Shown: in pieces, positions 52,678 to 60,375 of the stretch
How positions within the stretch are numbered: the stretch's first letter is position 1
Layout: each line of letters starts with the position of its first letter
Notes under the pieces: generated by a model
Seen by the model: only the letters and a program-made list of their open reading frames with translations
What the model was told of the DNA's origin: nothing
The model's database searches: none
NCBI RefSeq assembly: GCF_020614375.1
Contig: NZ_CP085327.1
Span: 682,001 to 746,000, forward strand
Length of the DNA: 64,000 bases
Direction of reading: 5' to 3'
From: Haladaptatus salinisoli
GTDB taxonomy: Archaea > Halobacteriota > Halobacteria > Halobacteriales > Haladaptataceae
Position numbers and translations under genes: made by a program

Positions 52678-52820
52678 CACCGGGACCCCCAATCCGAGAT
52701 ACCGAGCACGCGGTCGCACTCCGGACACGTCCAGACCTTCGGCGTGCTCGCGGCCGACGCGCGTTCGAGTCGCTGCGCCCACTCGGTGATGTCGGACTCG
52801 CAGTACGGACAGATGGCCAT
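52677..52820 (-). CDS. 47-residue double-CxxC zinc-ribbon protein
   Basis: The peptide starts MAICPYCESDITEW and ends CPECDRVLGISDWGSR, with two CPxC pairs (about residues 4-7 and 32-35) that form a classical zinc ribbon. It is short enough to be missed by length-filtered gene finding. Small zinc-ribbon proteins of haloarchaea often regulate transcription or RNA; a partner role for the 76-residue protein that follows with ATGA overlap is likely. Confidence 0.8.
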   Translation of the reverse strand: MAICPYCESDITEWAQRLERASAASTPKVWTCPECDRVLGISDWGSR

Positions 52821-52875
52821 GGAGTCCGTGACGACGGAACTTCACTTGTACGTTCGGGCGAGCTATCGAAAATCG

Positions 52876-53868
52876 CTACCGGTAGTAGACGTTCCCCGAG
52901 ACGACCACCGTCTCCGAGGAGGACGCCCCCGGAAGCGAGCGCGAGGGCCTGCGGGCCGCGACGACCCCGCGCTTCAGCGCCGCCCACTTCAGCAGGACGA
53001 ATCCGGCGAGGATGACGAGGAAGCCGAGCACCGTGTTTCCGGTGATGGGTTCGCCGAGGAGGAGCCACCCGAAGAGGGTGGCGACGGCCGGGACGACGTA
53101 GTTCACGAGGTTGACCTCGTTCGCGCCGACGCGCCCCAGCAGGTCGAAGTAGATGAAGTAGCCCGCGAGGCTGGCGACGATCGCGAGGTAGGCGAGCGAG
53201 GCCAGCGCCATCGGCGACGGCGACACCGTCGGCCAGCCGCGAAGCGCGGCGCTCGTGACGTGGAGGAAGAGCGCGCCGACCAACATCATCCACGCTTGCT
53301 GCGTGAGCGTCGGAAGCGTCGTCCGCATCCGCTGGGTCAGCACCGAGGCGAGCGCGAAGACGACCGCCGCGGCGAACAGCAGGCCGACGCCGACGGCGGT
53401 GCCGCCGAGCGCCGACGGGTTCGGATTCGCCACCACGACGACGCCGACCAGCGCCACGAGGACGCCAGCGATTTCGAGCGCGTCCAACCGTTCGTCCGGC
53501 AGGAGCGCGAGCGCGAACAGCGGCGTGACGACCGGTTTTAAACTCAGGATGACCGCGCCGACCCCGCTCGTGACGTACTGCTGGCCGGTGAAGACGAGCG
53601 CGAGGTAGAGACCGAAGAGGAAGACGCCCCCGACGGCGACGTTCGCCCAGTCGGTTCGCGTCGCCGGTCGCCACCGGAAGTCGTCCCGACGAAGGCCGAG
53701 TCCGGCGACGATGACCAACAGCACCGCGCTCGCCGCGTCGTACCGGAGCGCGGCGAACAGCACGGGCGGGAAGGCGCGGAGACCGGTCTCGATGGCGACG
53801 AACGACGACCCCCAGATGACCGCGAGCAGGAGGAACGACGCTGCGTTTCGATACCGTGATAGATTCAT
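52876..53868 (-). CDS. DMT (EamA) family transporter, copy 3
   Basis: The 330-residue protein has about ten hydrophobic segments in two EamA repeats (LLLAVIWGSSFVAIETGL near the start, then LSLKPVVTPLFALALLPDE). It is longer than the other two copies because of a C-terminal tail (RGVVAARRPSRSLPGASSS) that is polar and likely cytoplasmic. The chosen start MNLSRYRNAASF places the first helix normally. The substrate is unknown. Confidence 0.92.
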   Translation of the reverse strand: MNLSRYRNAASFLLLAVIWGSSFVAIETGLRAFPPVLFAALRYDAASAVLLVIVAGLGLRRDDFRWRPATRTDWANVAVGGVFLFGLYLALVFTGQQYVTSGVGAVILSLKPVVTPLFALALLPDERLDALEIAGVLVALVGVVVVANPNPSALGGTAVGVGLLFAAAVVFALASVLTQRMRTTLPTLTQQAWMMLVGALFLHVTSAALRGWPTVSPSPMALASLAYLAIVASLAGYFIYFDLLGRVGANEVNLVNYVVPAVATLFGWLLLGEPITGNTVLGFLVILAGFVLLKWAALKRGVVAARRPSRSLPGASSSETVVVSGNVYYR

Positions 53869-53996
53869 GCGTTTCGAACACCTCGGAGAGCGGGTATTAC
53901 CGTTAACAGCCCCCGACACTTCAAAATTGTCGGGGCTGAGATACCAATTCACAGAGTCGCACGCCCCGGCCGGTAGGTCCGCGAATCCCGGAAATT

Positions 53997-54002
53997 GTTT
54001 AG
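53997..54002 (+). promoter_or_regulatory. TATA-like element of the TPP enzyme gene
   Basis: GTTTAG lies 23-28 bases before the ATG at 54025. Confidence 0.45.
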
Positions 54003-54024
54003 TCCCTCGCGTTCAGTCACCGCC

Positions 54025-55710
54025 ATGGTAGATTCACGCACGGGGGCGGCGCTGTTCACCGACGCCCTCGAAACGTACGGCGTCGAGCACGTCTTCGGCA
54101 ACCCCGGAACGACCGAACTGCCCGTCATGCGCGCGCTGGGGGACAGCGAGTTGGAGTACGTTCTCGCGCCGCACGAGGACATCGCGGTCGGGATGGCCGC
54201 GGGCTACGCCAGCACCCGCCGGTACGACGCGCGGGACGGGAGTCCGGTCGGCGTCGTCAACCTCCACGTCGCGCCGGGCGTCGCGCACGGACTCGGCAAC
54301 CTCTACGGCGCGTCGGTGGCGGGTGCCCCGCTCGTCGTGACCGCGGGGGCGCACAGCCTCGACTTCCGCCACGAGGAACCGATACTCTCCGGCGACCTGC
54401 TCGCCATGACCGACCAGTTCACGAAGTGGAGCGCGGAGGTGACCGACGTCACCGCGCTCCCGACGATGCTCCGGCGAGCGTTCCGCGTGGCCCTGACGCC
54501 GCCGACCGGTCCGGTCTTCCTCGCCCTCCCGCTGGACGTGATGATGGCCGAGACGGACGTCGAGCCCCAGCGATTGGGGCGCATCCAGAACCCCGGCGCG
54601 GGCGACCCCGAGGCGATAGCGCGGGCCGCCGACGCGCTTCGGGAGGCCGACGACCCCGTGCTCGTCGTCGGCGACCACGTCCCGCGTCACGGCGCGCGGT
54701 CGCGGACCGACCCCGTCGACGCGGCGGTCCGCCTCGCGGAGGCGACCGGCGCGCGCGTCCACGCCGAAATTCTCTCCTGCGAGGTGGCCTTCCCCACCGA
54801 CCACGAGCAGTGGGTCTCCCACATCCCGCCGGACGAAAATCTGGCCGCCACCGTGATGAACGCCGACGCGCTCGTCTTCGCGGGCTGTTCGACCAACACG
54901 ACGCTCACCCGCCACGACCGCGACCTCGTTCCCGACGACGCGACCATCGTCGACCTGAACGACGAGCCGTGGCAGGTCGGGAAGAACGCGCCCGCCGACG
55001 TCGCCGCGGTGGGCGACCTCGGCCTCGTCATGGACGCCGTCGCGGAGCGGGTCGAACTCCCGGACGACGAACTGGCGGGGCGGTTGGAGCGCGTCCGACA
55101 GTTCAAGTCCTTCGCGCAACAGAAGATGGCGTCGATGGGCGAAGACGAGTCGGACGACCCCCGCGCCTCGAAAGCCGAGCTCGTGGACGCCCTGCGCTCG
55201 GTCGTTCCGGACGCCTACATCGTGGACGAGGGCGTCACCTCGAAGTACGCCCTGCTCACGCGCTGGGACTTCGAGCGCGAATCGTACATCTCGAACAAGG
55301 GCGGCGGACTGGGCTACGGCCTCCCCGCCGCGGTCGGCGCCGCGATGGCCGAGGCGGAGCGCGACGACCCCAGACCGGTCGTCGGCTTCGTCGGCGACGG
55401 GTCGTACCTCTACTACCCCCACGCGCTCTACCCGGCGGCCCGGTACGACGTCGACCTGACCGTCGTCGTTCCGGACAACCGCAACTACCGCATCCTCAAG
55501 GACAACACGATAAAGCTGTTCGGCGGGACGGACGACGACCACGAGTTCGTCGGGATGGACTTCGACCCGCCCGTCGACATCCCGAAGAACGCGGAGAGCC
55601 ACGGCGCGACCGGACACCTCGTGGAGTCGCCCGACGACATCGAGGCGACGGTGGAAACCGCGCTCGCCGAGGACGGCCCGAGCGTCGTCGACGTGCTGAT
55701 TCACGATTGA
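54025..55710 (+). CDS. Thiamine-pyrophosphate-dependent decarboxylase/synthase (acetolactate-synthase-like)
   Basis: The 561-residue enzyme has the three TPP-enzyme domains: an N-terminal PYR domain with the catalytic Glu in APHEDIAVGMAAGYA near residue 52, a central FAD/regulatory-type domain (about 190-330) and a C-terminal PP domain with GDGSYLYYPHAL near 450 and NRNYRIL near 480. The order fits acetolactate synthase, benzoylformate decarboxylase or oxalyl-CoA decarboxylase. The substrate cannot be decided. It lacks a neighbouring small subunit. Confidence 0.92.
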   Translation: MVDSRTGAALFTDALETYGVEHVFGNPGTTELPVMRALGDSELEYVLAPHEDIAVGMAAGYASTRRYDARDGSPVGVVNLHVAPGVAHGLGNLYGASVAGAPLVVTAGAHSLDFRHEEPILSGDLLAMTDQFTKWSAEVTDVTALPTMLRRAFRVALTPPTGPVFLALPLDVMMAETDVEPQRLGRIQNPGAGDPEAIARAADALREADDPVLVVGDHVPRHGARSRTDPVDAAVRLAEATGARVHAEILSCEVAFPTDHEQWVSHIPPDENLAATVMNADALVFAGCSTNTTLTRHDRDLVPDDATIVDLNDEPWQVGKNAPADVAAVGDLGLVMDAVAERVELPDDELAGRLERVRQFKSFAQQKMASMGEDESDDPRASKAELVDALRSVVPDAYIVDEGVTSKYALLTRWDFERESYISNKGGGLGYGLPAAVGAAMAEAERDDPRPVVGFVGDGSYLYYPHALYPAARYDVDLTVVVPDNRNYRILKDNTIKLFGGTDDDHEFVGMDFDPPVDIPKNAESHGATGHLVESPDDIEATVETALAEDGPSVVDVLIHD

Positions 55711-55758
55711 CGTCGCGTCCGCCGACTCGGCGCGAGCCGCGGTTCGCCGGCGAGTTCC

Positions 55759-57108
55759 TCACCCGGCGGGGACGATGCGGTGGAGTCCGCCGCCGTCGGC
55801 TCCGGTGCCGAGCACGTACATCTCCCCGCTATCGTCGCGGCCGAACGAGAAGATTCGCTCCACCTTGCTTCCGGCGTTTCCGGCCACCGCGACGACCCGC
55901 GTCGGCCACAGACCGCCGTCGTCGGGGCGCGTCGCGACGAACAGTCGGCCCTCGGCCTGCAGGTCGCCGAAGACGTACGTCCCCCGCATCGCCGGAAGCG
56001 CCGACCCGCGATAGACGTACCCGCCGATGACGGAGATTCCGCTGACGGGACCGCCCGAGTGGGGGTATTCGATGATGGGCGAGGCGAGCGGTTCGCCGCC
56101 ACGGACGCTCCCGGGCGTCCGACCCGGGCAGTCGTCCGCCTCGTAGCAGTGGGTTCCCTCCTTGACGTTCCACCCGTAGTTGCCGCCCTTCTCGACGAGG
56201 CTCACTTCCTCGTACCGGCTCTGCCCGACGTCGCTGACGAAGAAGTCTCCCCGGTCGAAGGACATCCGCCACGGGTTCCGGAACCCCCACGCGTAGTGTT
56301 CGTCGAGACCGTCGGCATCGACCAGCGGGTTGTCGTCGGGCACGGCGTAGCCCTTTCCGTTCGCTCGGTTATCGACGTCGATGCGGAGGATGCTCCCGAG
56401 GAGGTTCTCGGTCACGTCCTGTCCGTTGCCCCCGTCGACGGCGTCGTACCAATCGGGGACGTGACCCGTCCCCTGGTCGCCGCCCCCGCCGCCGTCGCCC
56501 ACCGCCACGTAGAGGTAGCCGTCCGCCCCGAACTTGATGTCCCCGGCGTTGTGGTTGCTCTGTGGCTCCGGAATCTCCAAGACGACGCGTTCGGAGTCGC
56601 GCTTCGCTCGCCCGCCGTCTTCGGTCGCCGCGAACTCCGAGAGGACGAACGTGTGGCTGTAGTTCGGCGGCGTTCCGGGTCGCGGCGGGGAGGTGTAGCG
56701 GACGAACAGTCGGCGGTTCTCGGCGAAATCGGGGTGGAGCGCCATCCCCAGCAGTCCCTTTTCGCCGCCGGCCTCGACGGCGTCGCGCAGGTCGAGGAAC
56801 GGTTCGTCGCGGAGGCCGTTCGAGTCGTGGAGATGGACGAGACCGACCTGGTCGGCGATGTAGCGACGGTCGGCGTCGGGCGCGAAGGCCACGTCCAGCG
56901 GTGCCTCCATGCCGGTCGCCAGCGTTCGAAGACCGACCGAGTCGGGCGGGTTACCCCCCGTCGCGTCCGTTCCCGACGTGCCGGTCGTCCCGGTCGCTTC
57001 CGCGCCGGTCGTGTTCGGTCGAGCGTTCCGGCCGGCCGGTCGCCCGCAACCGGCCAGTCCCGTCAGCGAACCTGCGAGCGTCGCTTCGAGAAAGCGTCGC
57101 CGCTTCAT
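55759..57108 (-). CDS. PQQ-type soluble aldose/sugar dehydrogenase lipoprotein
   Basis: The 449-residue protein has a twin-arginine signal (KRRRFLE) and lipobox LAGC near residue 21, then a six-bladed beta-propeller of the glucose/sorbosone dehydrogenase family (PLDVAFAPDADRRYIADQVG near 70, GLLGMALHPDFAENRRLFV near 115, YAWGFRNPWRMSFDRG near 265). The family oxidises sugars at the cell surface with PQQ, though many archaeal members have unknown cofactors. The chosen start is the Met directly before the Tat motif; the longer frame upstream is a shadow of the next gene. Confidence 0.93.
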   Translation of the reverse strand: MKRRRFLEATLAGSLTGLAGCGRPAGRNARPNTTGAEATGTTGTSGTDATGGNPPDSVGLRTLATGMEAPLDVAFAPDADRRYIADQVGLVHLHDSNGLRDEPFLDLRDAVEAGGEKGLLGMALHPDFAENRRLFVRYTSPPRPGTPPNYSHTFVLSEFAATEDGGRAKRDSERVVLEIPEPQSNHNAGDIKFGADGYLYVAVGDGGGGGDQGTGHVPDWYDAVDGGNGQDVTENLLGSILRIDVDNRANGKGYAVPDDNPLVDADGLDEHYAWGFRNPWRMSFDRGDFFVSDVGQSRYEEVSLVEKGGNYGWNVKEGTHCYEADDCPGRTPGSVRGGEPLASPIIEYPHSGGPVSGISVIGGYVYRGSALPAMRGTYVFGDLQAEGRLFVATRPDDGGLWPTRVVAVAGNAGSKVERIFSFGRDDSGEMYVLGTGADGGGLHRIVPAG

Positions 57109-57230
57109 GTCCGCCGATACGCGTCCGGGCGGCAAAAGGGAGGGGTGCGAAGGGAGGTTCGCGCCGCGATTCGGGGCGGAGCCGCGAAGCGGCGGTTCCG
57201 TTCCCGCGTCGCGCTCGTCGGGGACGACGC

Positions 57231-58637
57231 TCACCGCATCCGCCCCCCGTTCCTCGTCTCGGGGAATATCTTCCCGGGATTCAGCGTGTCGTTCGGGTCG
57301 AGGGCGCGTTTCACCCGGCGCATCGCTTCGACGCTCGCCTCGCCGTGTTCGAGTTCGAGGTACTCGCGCTTCCCGCGGCCGACGCCGTGCTCGCCGGTGC
57401 AGGTGCCGCCCACTTCGATGGCCCGCTCGACGATTTCGGTCTGCACCCGCCGGGCGCGTTCGACGTGGTCGTCGTCGGACTCGTCCACCAGCACCGAGTA
57501 GTGGAGGTTGCCGTCCCCGGCGTGACCGAAGCAGGGAATCAACAGGTCGTGTTCCTCGGCGAGTCGGCGCACGAGTCGAACGATGTTCGGGTACTCGCTG
57601 ATGGGCACCGTCACGTCGCCGGGGTGGAGCGGCGAGAGTTCCGGGTCGTAGGCCTGCACCGCGTACGCGAGTTCCCGCCGGGCCTGCCACAGTTCGTCCA
57701 TCTCGTCGCCATCGGCCACGTCGAACCGCGCCGCGTCGTGCGCGTCGAACACCGAGCGACAGAACTCGATCTCGTTCTCGACGCCGTGGTTCGCGTGGAA
57801 CTCGACGAACACCATCGGGGAGTCCGGCAGGGACGACCCGGTGTAGGCGTTGGCCATCGCGGCGCTCGTCTCGTCCACGAGTTCGATGGTCGCCACGTCC
57901 ACGCCGGAGCGAACCGCGTCGGAGACGGCCTCGACGGCGTCCGACAGCGTGTCGAAGAGGGCGCGCCCGCCGCGAATCTGCTCGGGTCGCCCGGCGAGTT
58001 CGAGCGTCGCCCGCGTGACCACCGCGAGGGTGCCCTCGCTCCCGACGACGAGGTCCTTCAGGTTGTAGCCGCTGGAGGTCTTGACCGCCTTGCTCCCCGC
58101 CGTGACGACCGACCCGTCCGCCAGCACGGCCTCCAGTTCGAGCACCCAGTCGCCCACCTCGCCGTACTTCACGGTCTTCATCCCGCTGGCGTCGTTGGCT
58201 ATCATCCCGCCGATGGTCGAGATGTCGCCCGACGAGGGCAGGGGCGGGAAGAAGAGGCCGTGGTCGGCGACGGTCTCGTCCACGACCGAGCCGAAGACGC
58301 CCGGCTCCACGTCCACCTGAAAATCGTCCGGACGCACGTCGAGCACCGCGTTCATCCGGCTCGTATCCATGCTGATTCCGCCGCGGGAGGGGGTCGCGTT
58401 CCCCTCGAGGCTCGTCCCCGCCGCGTAGGGCGTGACCGGTACTCCCCGGTCGTCCGCCGCGGCGAGCACGCTCGCCACGTCGCCCGTCGATTCGGGCCAC
58501 ACCACCGCGTCCGGGCGCACCCGCTCCGACTCCGGCGTTCCGAAGTCCCCCGCGTGTCCGTCGCGCTGGGAGTCGCCGAACGATAGCTGGTCGTCGGCGA
58601 GCGGGAGGTCGCGGAGAAACGAACAGTCGAATGGCAT
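57231..58637 (-). CDS. FAD-linked glycolate/D-lactate oxidase (GlcD-like)
   Basis: The 468-residue protein has an FAD-binding PCMH domain (PYAAGTSLEGN near residue 70, SGDISTIGGMIANDASGMK near 135) and an FAD-oxidase C domain that ends GTCTGEHGVGRGKREYL and LDPNDTLNPGKIFP. Length and motifs fit GlcD-type enzymes that oxidise glycolate or D-lactate. It lies beside a sugar dehydrogenase lipoprotein in the same direction. It differs from the 1009-residue enzyme at 29.8 kb, which carries Fe-S clusters. Confidence 0.93.
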   Translation of the reverse strand: MPFDCSFLRDLPLADDQLSFGDSQRDGHAGDFGTPESERVRPDAVVWPESTGDVASVLAAADDRGVPVTPYAAGTSLEGNATPSRGGISMDTSRMNAVLDVRPDDFQVDVEPGVFGSVVDETVADHGLFFPPLPSSGDISTIGGMIANDASGMKTVKYGEVGDWVLELEAVLADGSVVTAGSKAVKTSSGYNLKDLVVGSEGTLAVVTRATLELAGRPEQIRGGRALFDTLSDAVEAVSDAVRSGVDVATIELVDETSAAMANAYTGSSLPDSPMVFVEFHANHGVENEIEFCRSVFDAHDAARFDVADGDEMDELWQARRELAYAVQAYDPELSPLHPGDVTVPISEYPNIVRLVRRLAEEHDLLIPCFGHAGDGNLHYSVLVDESDDDHVERARRVQTEIVERAIEVGGTCTGEHGVGRGKREYLELEHGEASVEAMRRVKRALDPNDTLNPGKIFPETRNGGRMR

Positions 58638-58661
58638 ACGCTGGCAATGGTCAACGCGGAC

Positions 58662-58669
58662 GATAAAAA
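58662..58669 (-). promoter_or_regulatory. TATA box of the glycolate/D-lactate oxidase gene
   Basis: On the minus strand this reads TTTTTATC, 25-32 bases before the ATG at 58637. Confidence 0.55.
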
Positions 58670-58709
58670 CTCCCCCGTGCAAACGAAGGACGAAACGAGG
58701 CGACGCGGT

Positions 58710-59399
58710 TCACGACGGGAGCGCGCTCGTATCGATCCCATCGCGCCGCCCGTCGAGCGCCGAAAATCGCTCGTCGCGCCGCAGTTCCAGCCAGCGGAGC
58801 AGGCGCTCCGCCCAGTCGAGTTTTTTGCGCTTCGCCGCGCCGACGGCGGGGTCGTCGAAGTCCCAGCCGAGGAAGACGAGCCTCCCCGCCCCGAAGTGGT
58901 CGGCGAGGAAGGCCGCCCGGTCGCCGTCGGTGAACCCGCCGAAGTTGCGGACGGGGCCGCGGGGTTCGGCCTGCGTCGTCGCCAGCACGTGTTCCGCGTC
59001 GAACGTCGGAACGTGCTCCCGAATCGCCGGAACGTTGTCGCCGTGCGCGTGCGCCGCGACCGGAACCCCCCGCTCGGTCAACTCGCGGGCCGTCTCGGGG
59101 TTCTTGTCGAGGTCCGTCACCATGCAGTCCACGGCGACTCCCGCGTCGAGGAGGGCGTCCGCGGCGGTTGACGCCGCCAGCACGAAGTCGGCCTCGCGCG
59201 CCCGGTCGACCTCGTCGTCGAGCGACGGCCCCGCCCCGGCGACGGCGATCGTCCGCCCGGCGAAGTCGTCGAATCGAGCGCGGTCGAAGGGGACGGCGAG
59301 CGCCGCGAGCGCGTCGCGGGCGCGCTCGTCGCCCGCGCGGGAGAAACCGAAATCCTCGAGGATGGCCGCGTACGCCGGTTCCCAGTCGTCGAAGTTCAT
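58710..59399 (-). CDS. mptE: 6-hydroxymethylpterin pyrophosphokinase MptE (DUF115)
   Basis: MptE transfers diphosphate from ATP to 6-hydroxymethyl-7,8-dihydropterin, a step of archaeal tetrahydromethanopterin or folate synthesis. The 229-residue protein has the DUF115 core VAGAGPSLDDEVDRAREA near residue 50, a conserved DLDKNPET near 95 and HAHGDNVPAI near 118. The start MNFDDWEPAY matches the family; a longer frame upstream is unlikely. It is followed upstream by folP, in the same pathway. Confidence 0.92.
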   Translation of the reverse strand: MNFDDWEPAYAAILEDFGFSRAGDERARDALAALAVPFDRARFDDFAGRTIAVAGAGPSLDDEVDRAREADFVLAASTAADALLDAGVAVDCMVTDLDKNPETARELTERGVPVAAHAHGDNVPAIREHVPTFDAEHVLATTQAEPRGPVRNFGGFTDGDRAAFLADHFGAGRLVFLGWDFDDPAVGAAKRKKLDWAERLLRWLELRRDERFSALDGRRDGIDTSALPS

Positions 59400-59517
59400 G
59401 CGTCGCTCCGAGAAAGTCGAGTGTCCGCGCCAGAAGTGCGTCCGATGCGTACCCCTACCCATCGAAGCACTTCCGGCTTACCTCCCGTTGGAATGTCGTC
59501 CGGTATAAGTTTTCCCG

Positions 59518-60336
59518 TCATTCGCTATCCCGTCCGAAGACGTGCCCGATGGTGGCTGCGTCCACCGTCTCCGCCACGTCGTGCGTCCGAATCACGTCCG
59601 CCCCGCGCTCGACCGCCAGCGCCGTCGCCGCGAGGCTCGCCGGGAGTCGTTCGTCGGTGTCCCTGCCGACCACGTCGCCGAGGAAGTTCTTCCGATTGAC
59701 GGAGACGAGGACGGGCCGGCCCAGTTCGCGCAGTTCCGCGAGTCGGCGGAACGTCTCCCGGTCGTCGGCCAGCGTCTTCTCCTCGCTCCACCCGCCGAAG
59801 GCGGGGTCGAGGATGGTCTTGTCGGTCAGCGGCTCGCTCGCCAGCGCGTCGAAGATGTCGTCCGGGCGCTCTATCGCGCCGGGTCGGTGGACGTCCGGCG
59901 GACTCGCCATCTTCACCACGGCGGCGTCGTGGCGCTCGCAGACCGACGCCATCTCCGGGTCGGCGAAGCCGCAGATGTCGTTCACCATGTCGAATCCGCG
60001 CGAAAGCGCCTCGTCCGCCACCTCGGCGTACCGCGTCTCGATGGAGAAGACGGCGTCGCCGGAGACCCGTTCGACCGTCTCGACCGCCGCGTCGAGGCGG
60101 TCGAGTTCCTCCTCTGCGGTCAGCACTTCGAACCGCTTGTTCGCCGATTCGAGGCCCACGTCCACGATGTTCGCGCCTTCGGCGAGGAGTTCGGATTCGA
60201 CGTACTCGGCGGCGTCTTCGGGGTCGTCGTAGACGCTCGGGTCGTACGGCGATTCCTCGCTGACGTTCAACACGCCCATGATTCGGGGCGGGTGCGCCGG
60301 CCCGATTCCGAGCCCCGCGGCGGAGACGTTCTGCAT
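59518..60336 (-). CDS. folP: Dihydropteroate synthase (archaeal pterin-binding type)
   Basis: The 272-residue protein begins with MGVLNVSEES near residue 20, then GANIVDVGLESA near 53, FDMVNDICGFADP near 110, KMASPPDV near 142 and SVNRKNFLG near 210. These are the pterin-binding residues of dihydropteroate synthases, which join the pterin to p-aminobenzoate or a related amine. Haloarchaea use such an enzyme for folate. Adjacent mptE, which makes the pterin diphosphate substrate, supports the assignment. Confidence 0.92.
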   Translation of the reverse strand: MQNVSAAGLGIGPAHPPRIMGVLNVSEESPYDPSVYDDPEDAAEYVESELLAEGANIVDVGLESANKRFEVLTAEEELDRLDAAVETVERVSGDAVFSIETRYAEVADEALSRGFDMVNDICGFADPEMASVCERHDAAVVKMASPPDVHRPGAIERPDDIFDALASEPLTDKTILDPAFGGWSEEKTLADDRETFRRLAELRELGRPVLVSVNRKNFLGDVVGRDTDERLPASLAATALAVERGADVIRTHDVAETVDAATIGHVFGRDSE

Positions 60337-60358
60337 ACTCGGACGAGGGGAGCGGAGG

Positions 60359-60366
60359 GATAAAAA
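60359..60366 (-). promoter_or_regulatory. TATA box of folP
   Basis: On the minus strand this reads TTTTTATC, 23-30 bases before the ATG at 60336, in the 39-base gap between the CHAT copy 2 and folP genes. folP therefore has its own promoter and is not just read through from the CHAT operon. Confidence 0.55.
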
Positions 60367-60375
60367 GCGGCCCTT

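Noticed and set aside
20943-55710. A mandelate pathway (racemase, FMN dehydrogenase, benzoylformate decarboxylase)
   Set aside because: The three genes lie 25-34 kb apart, the racemase has the Lys-Lys epimerase active site, and the FMN enzyme looks like a lactate oxidase.
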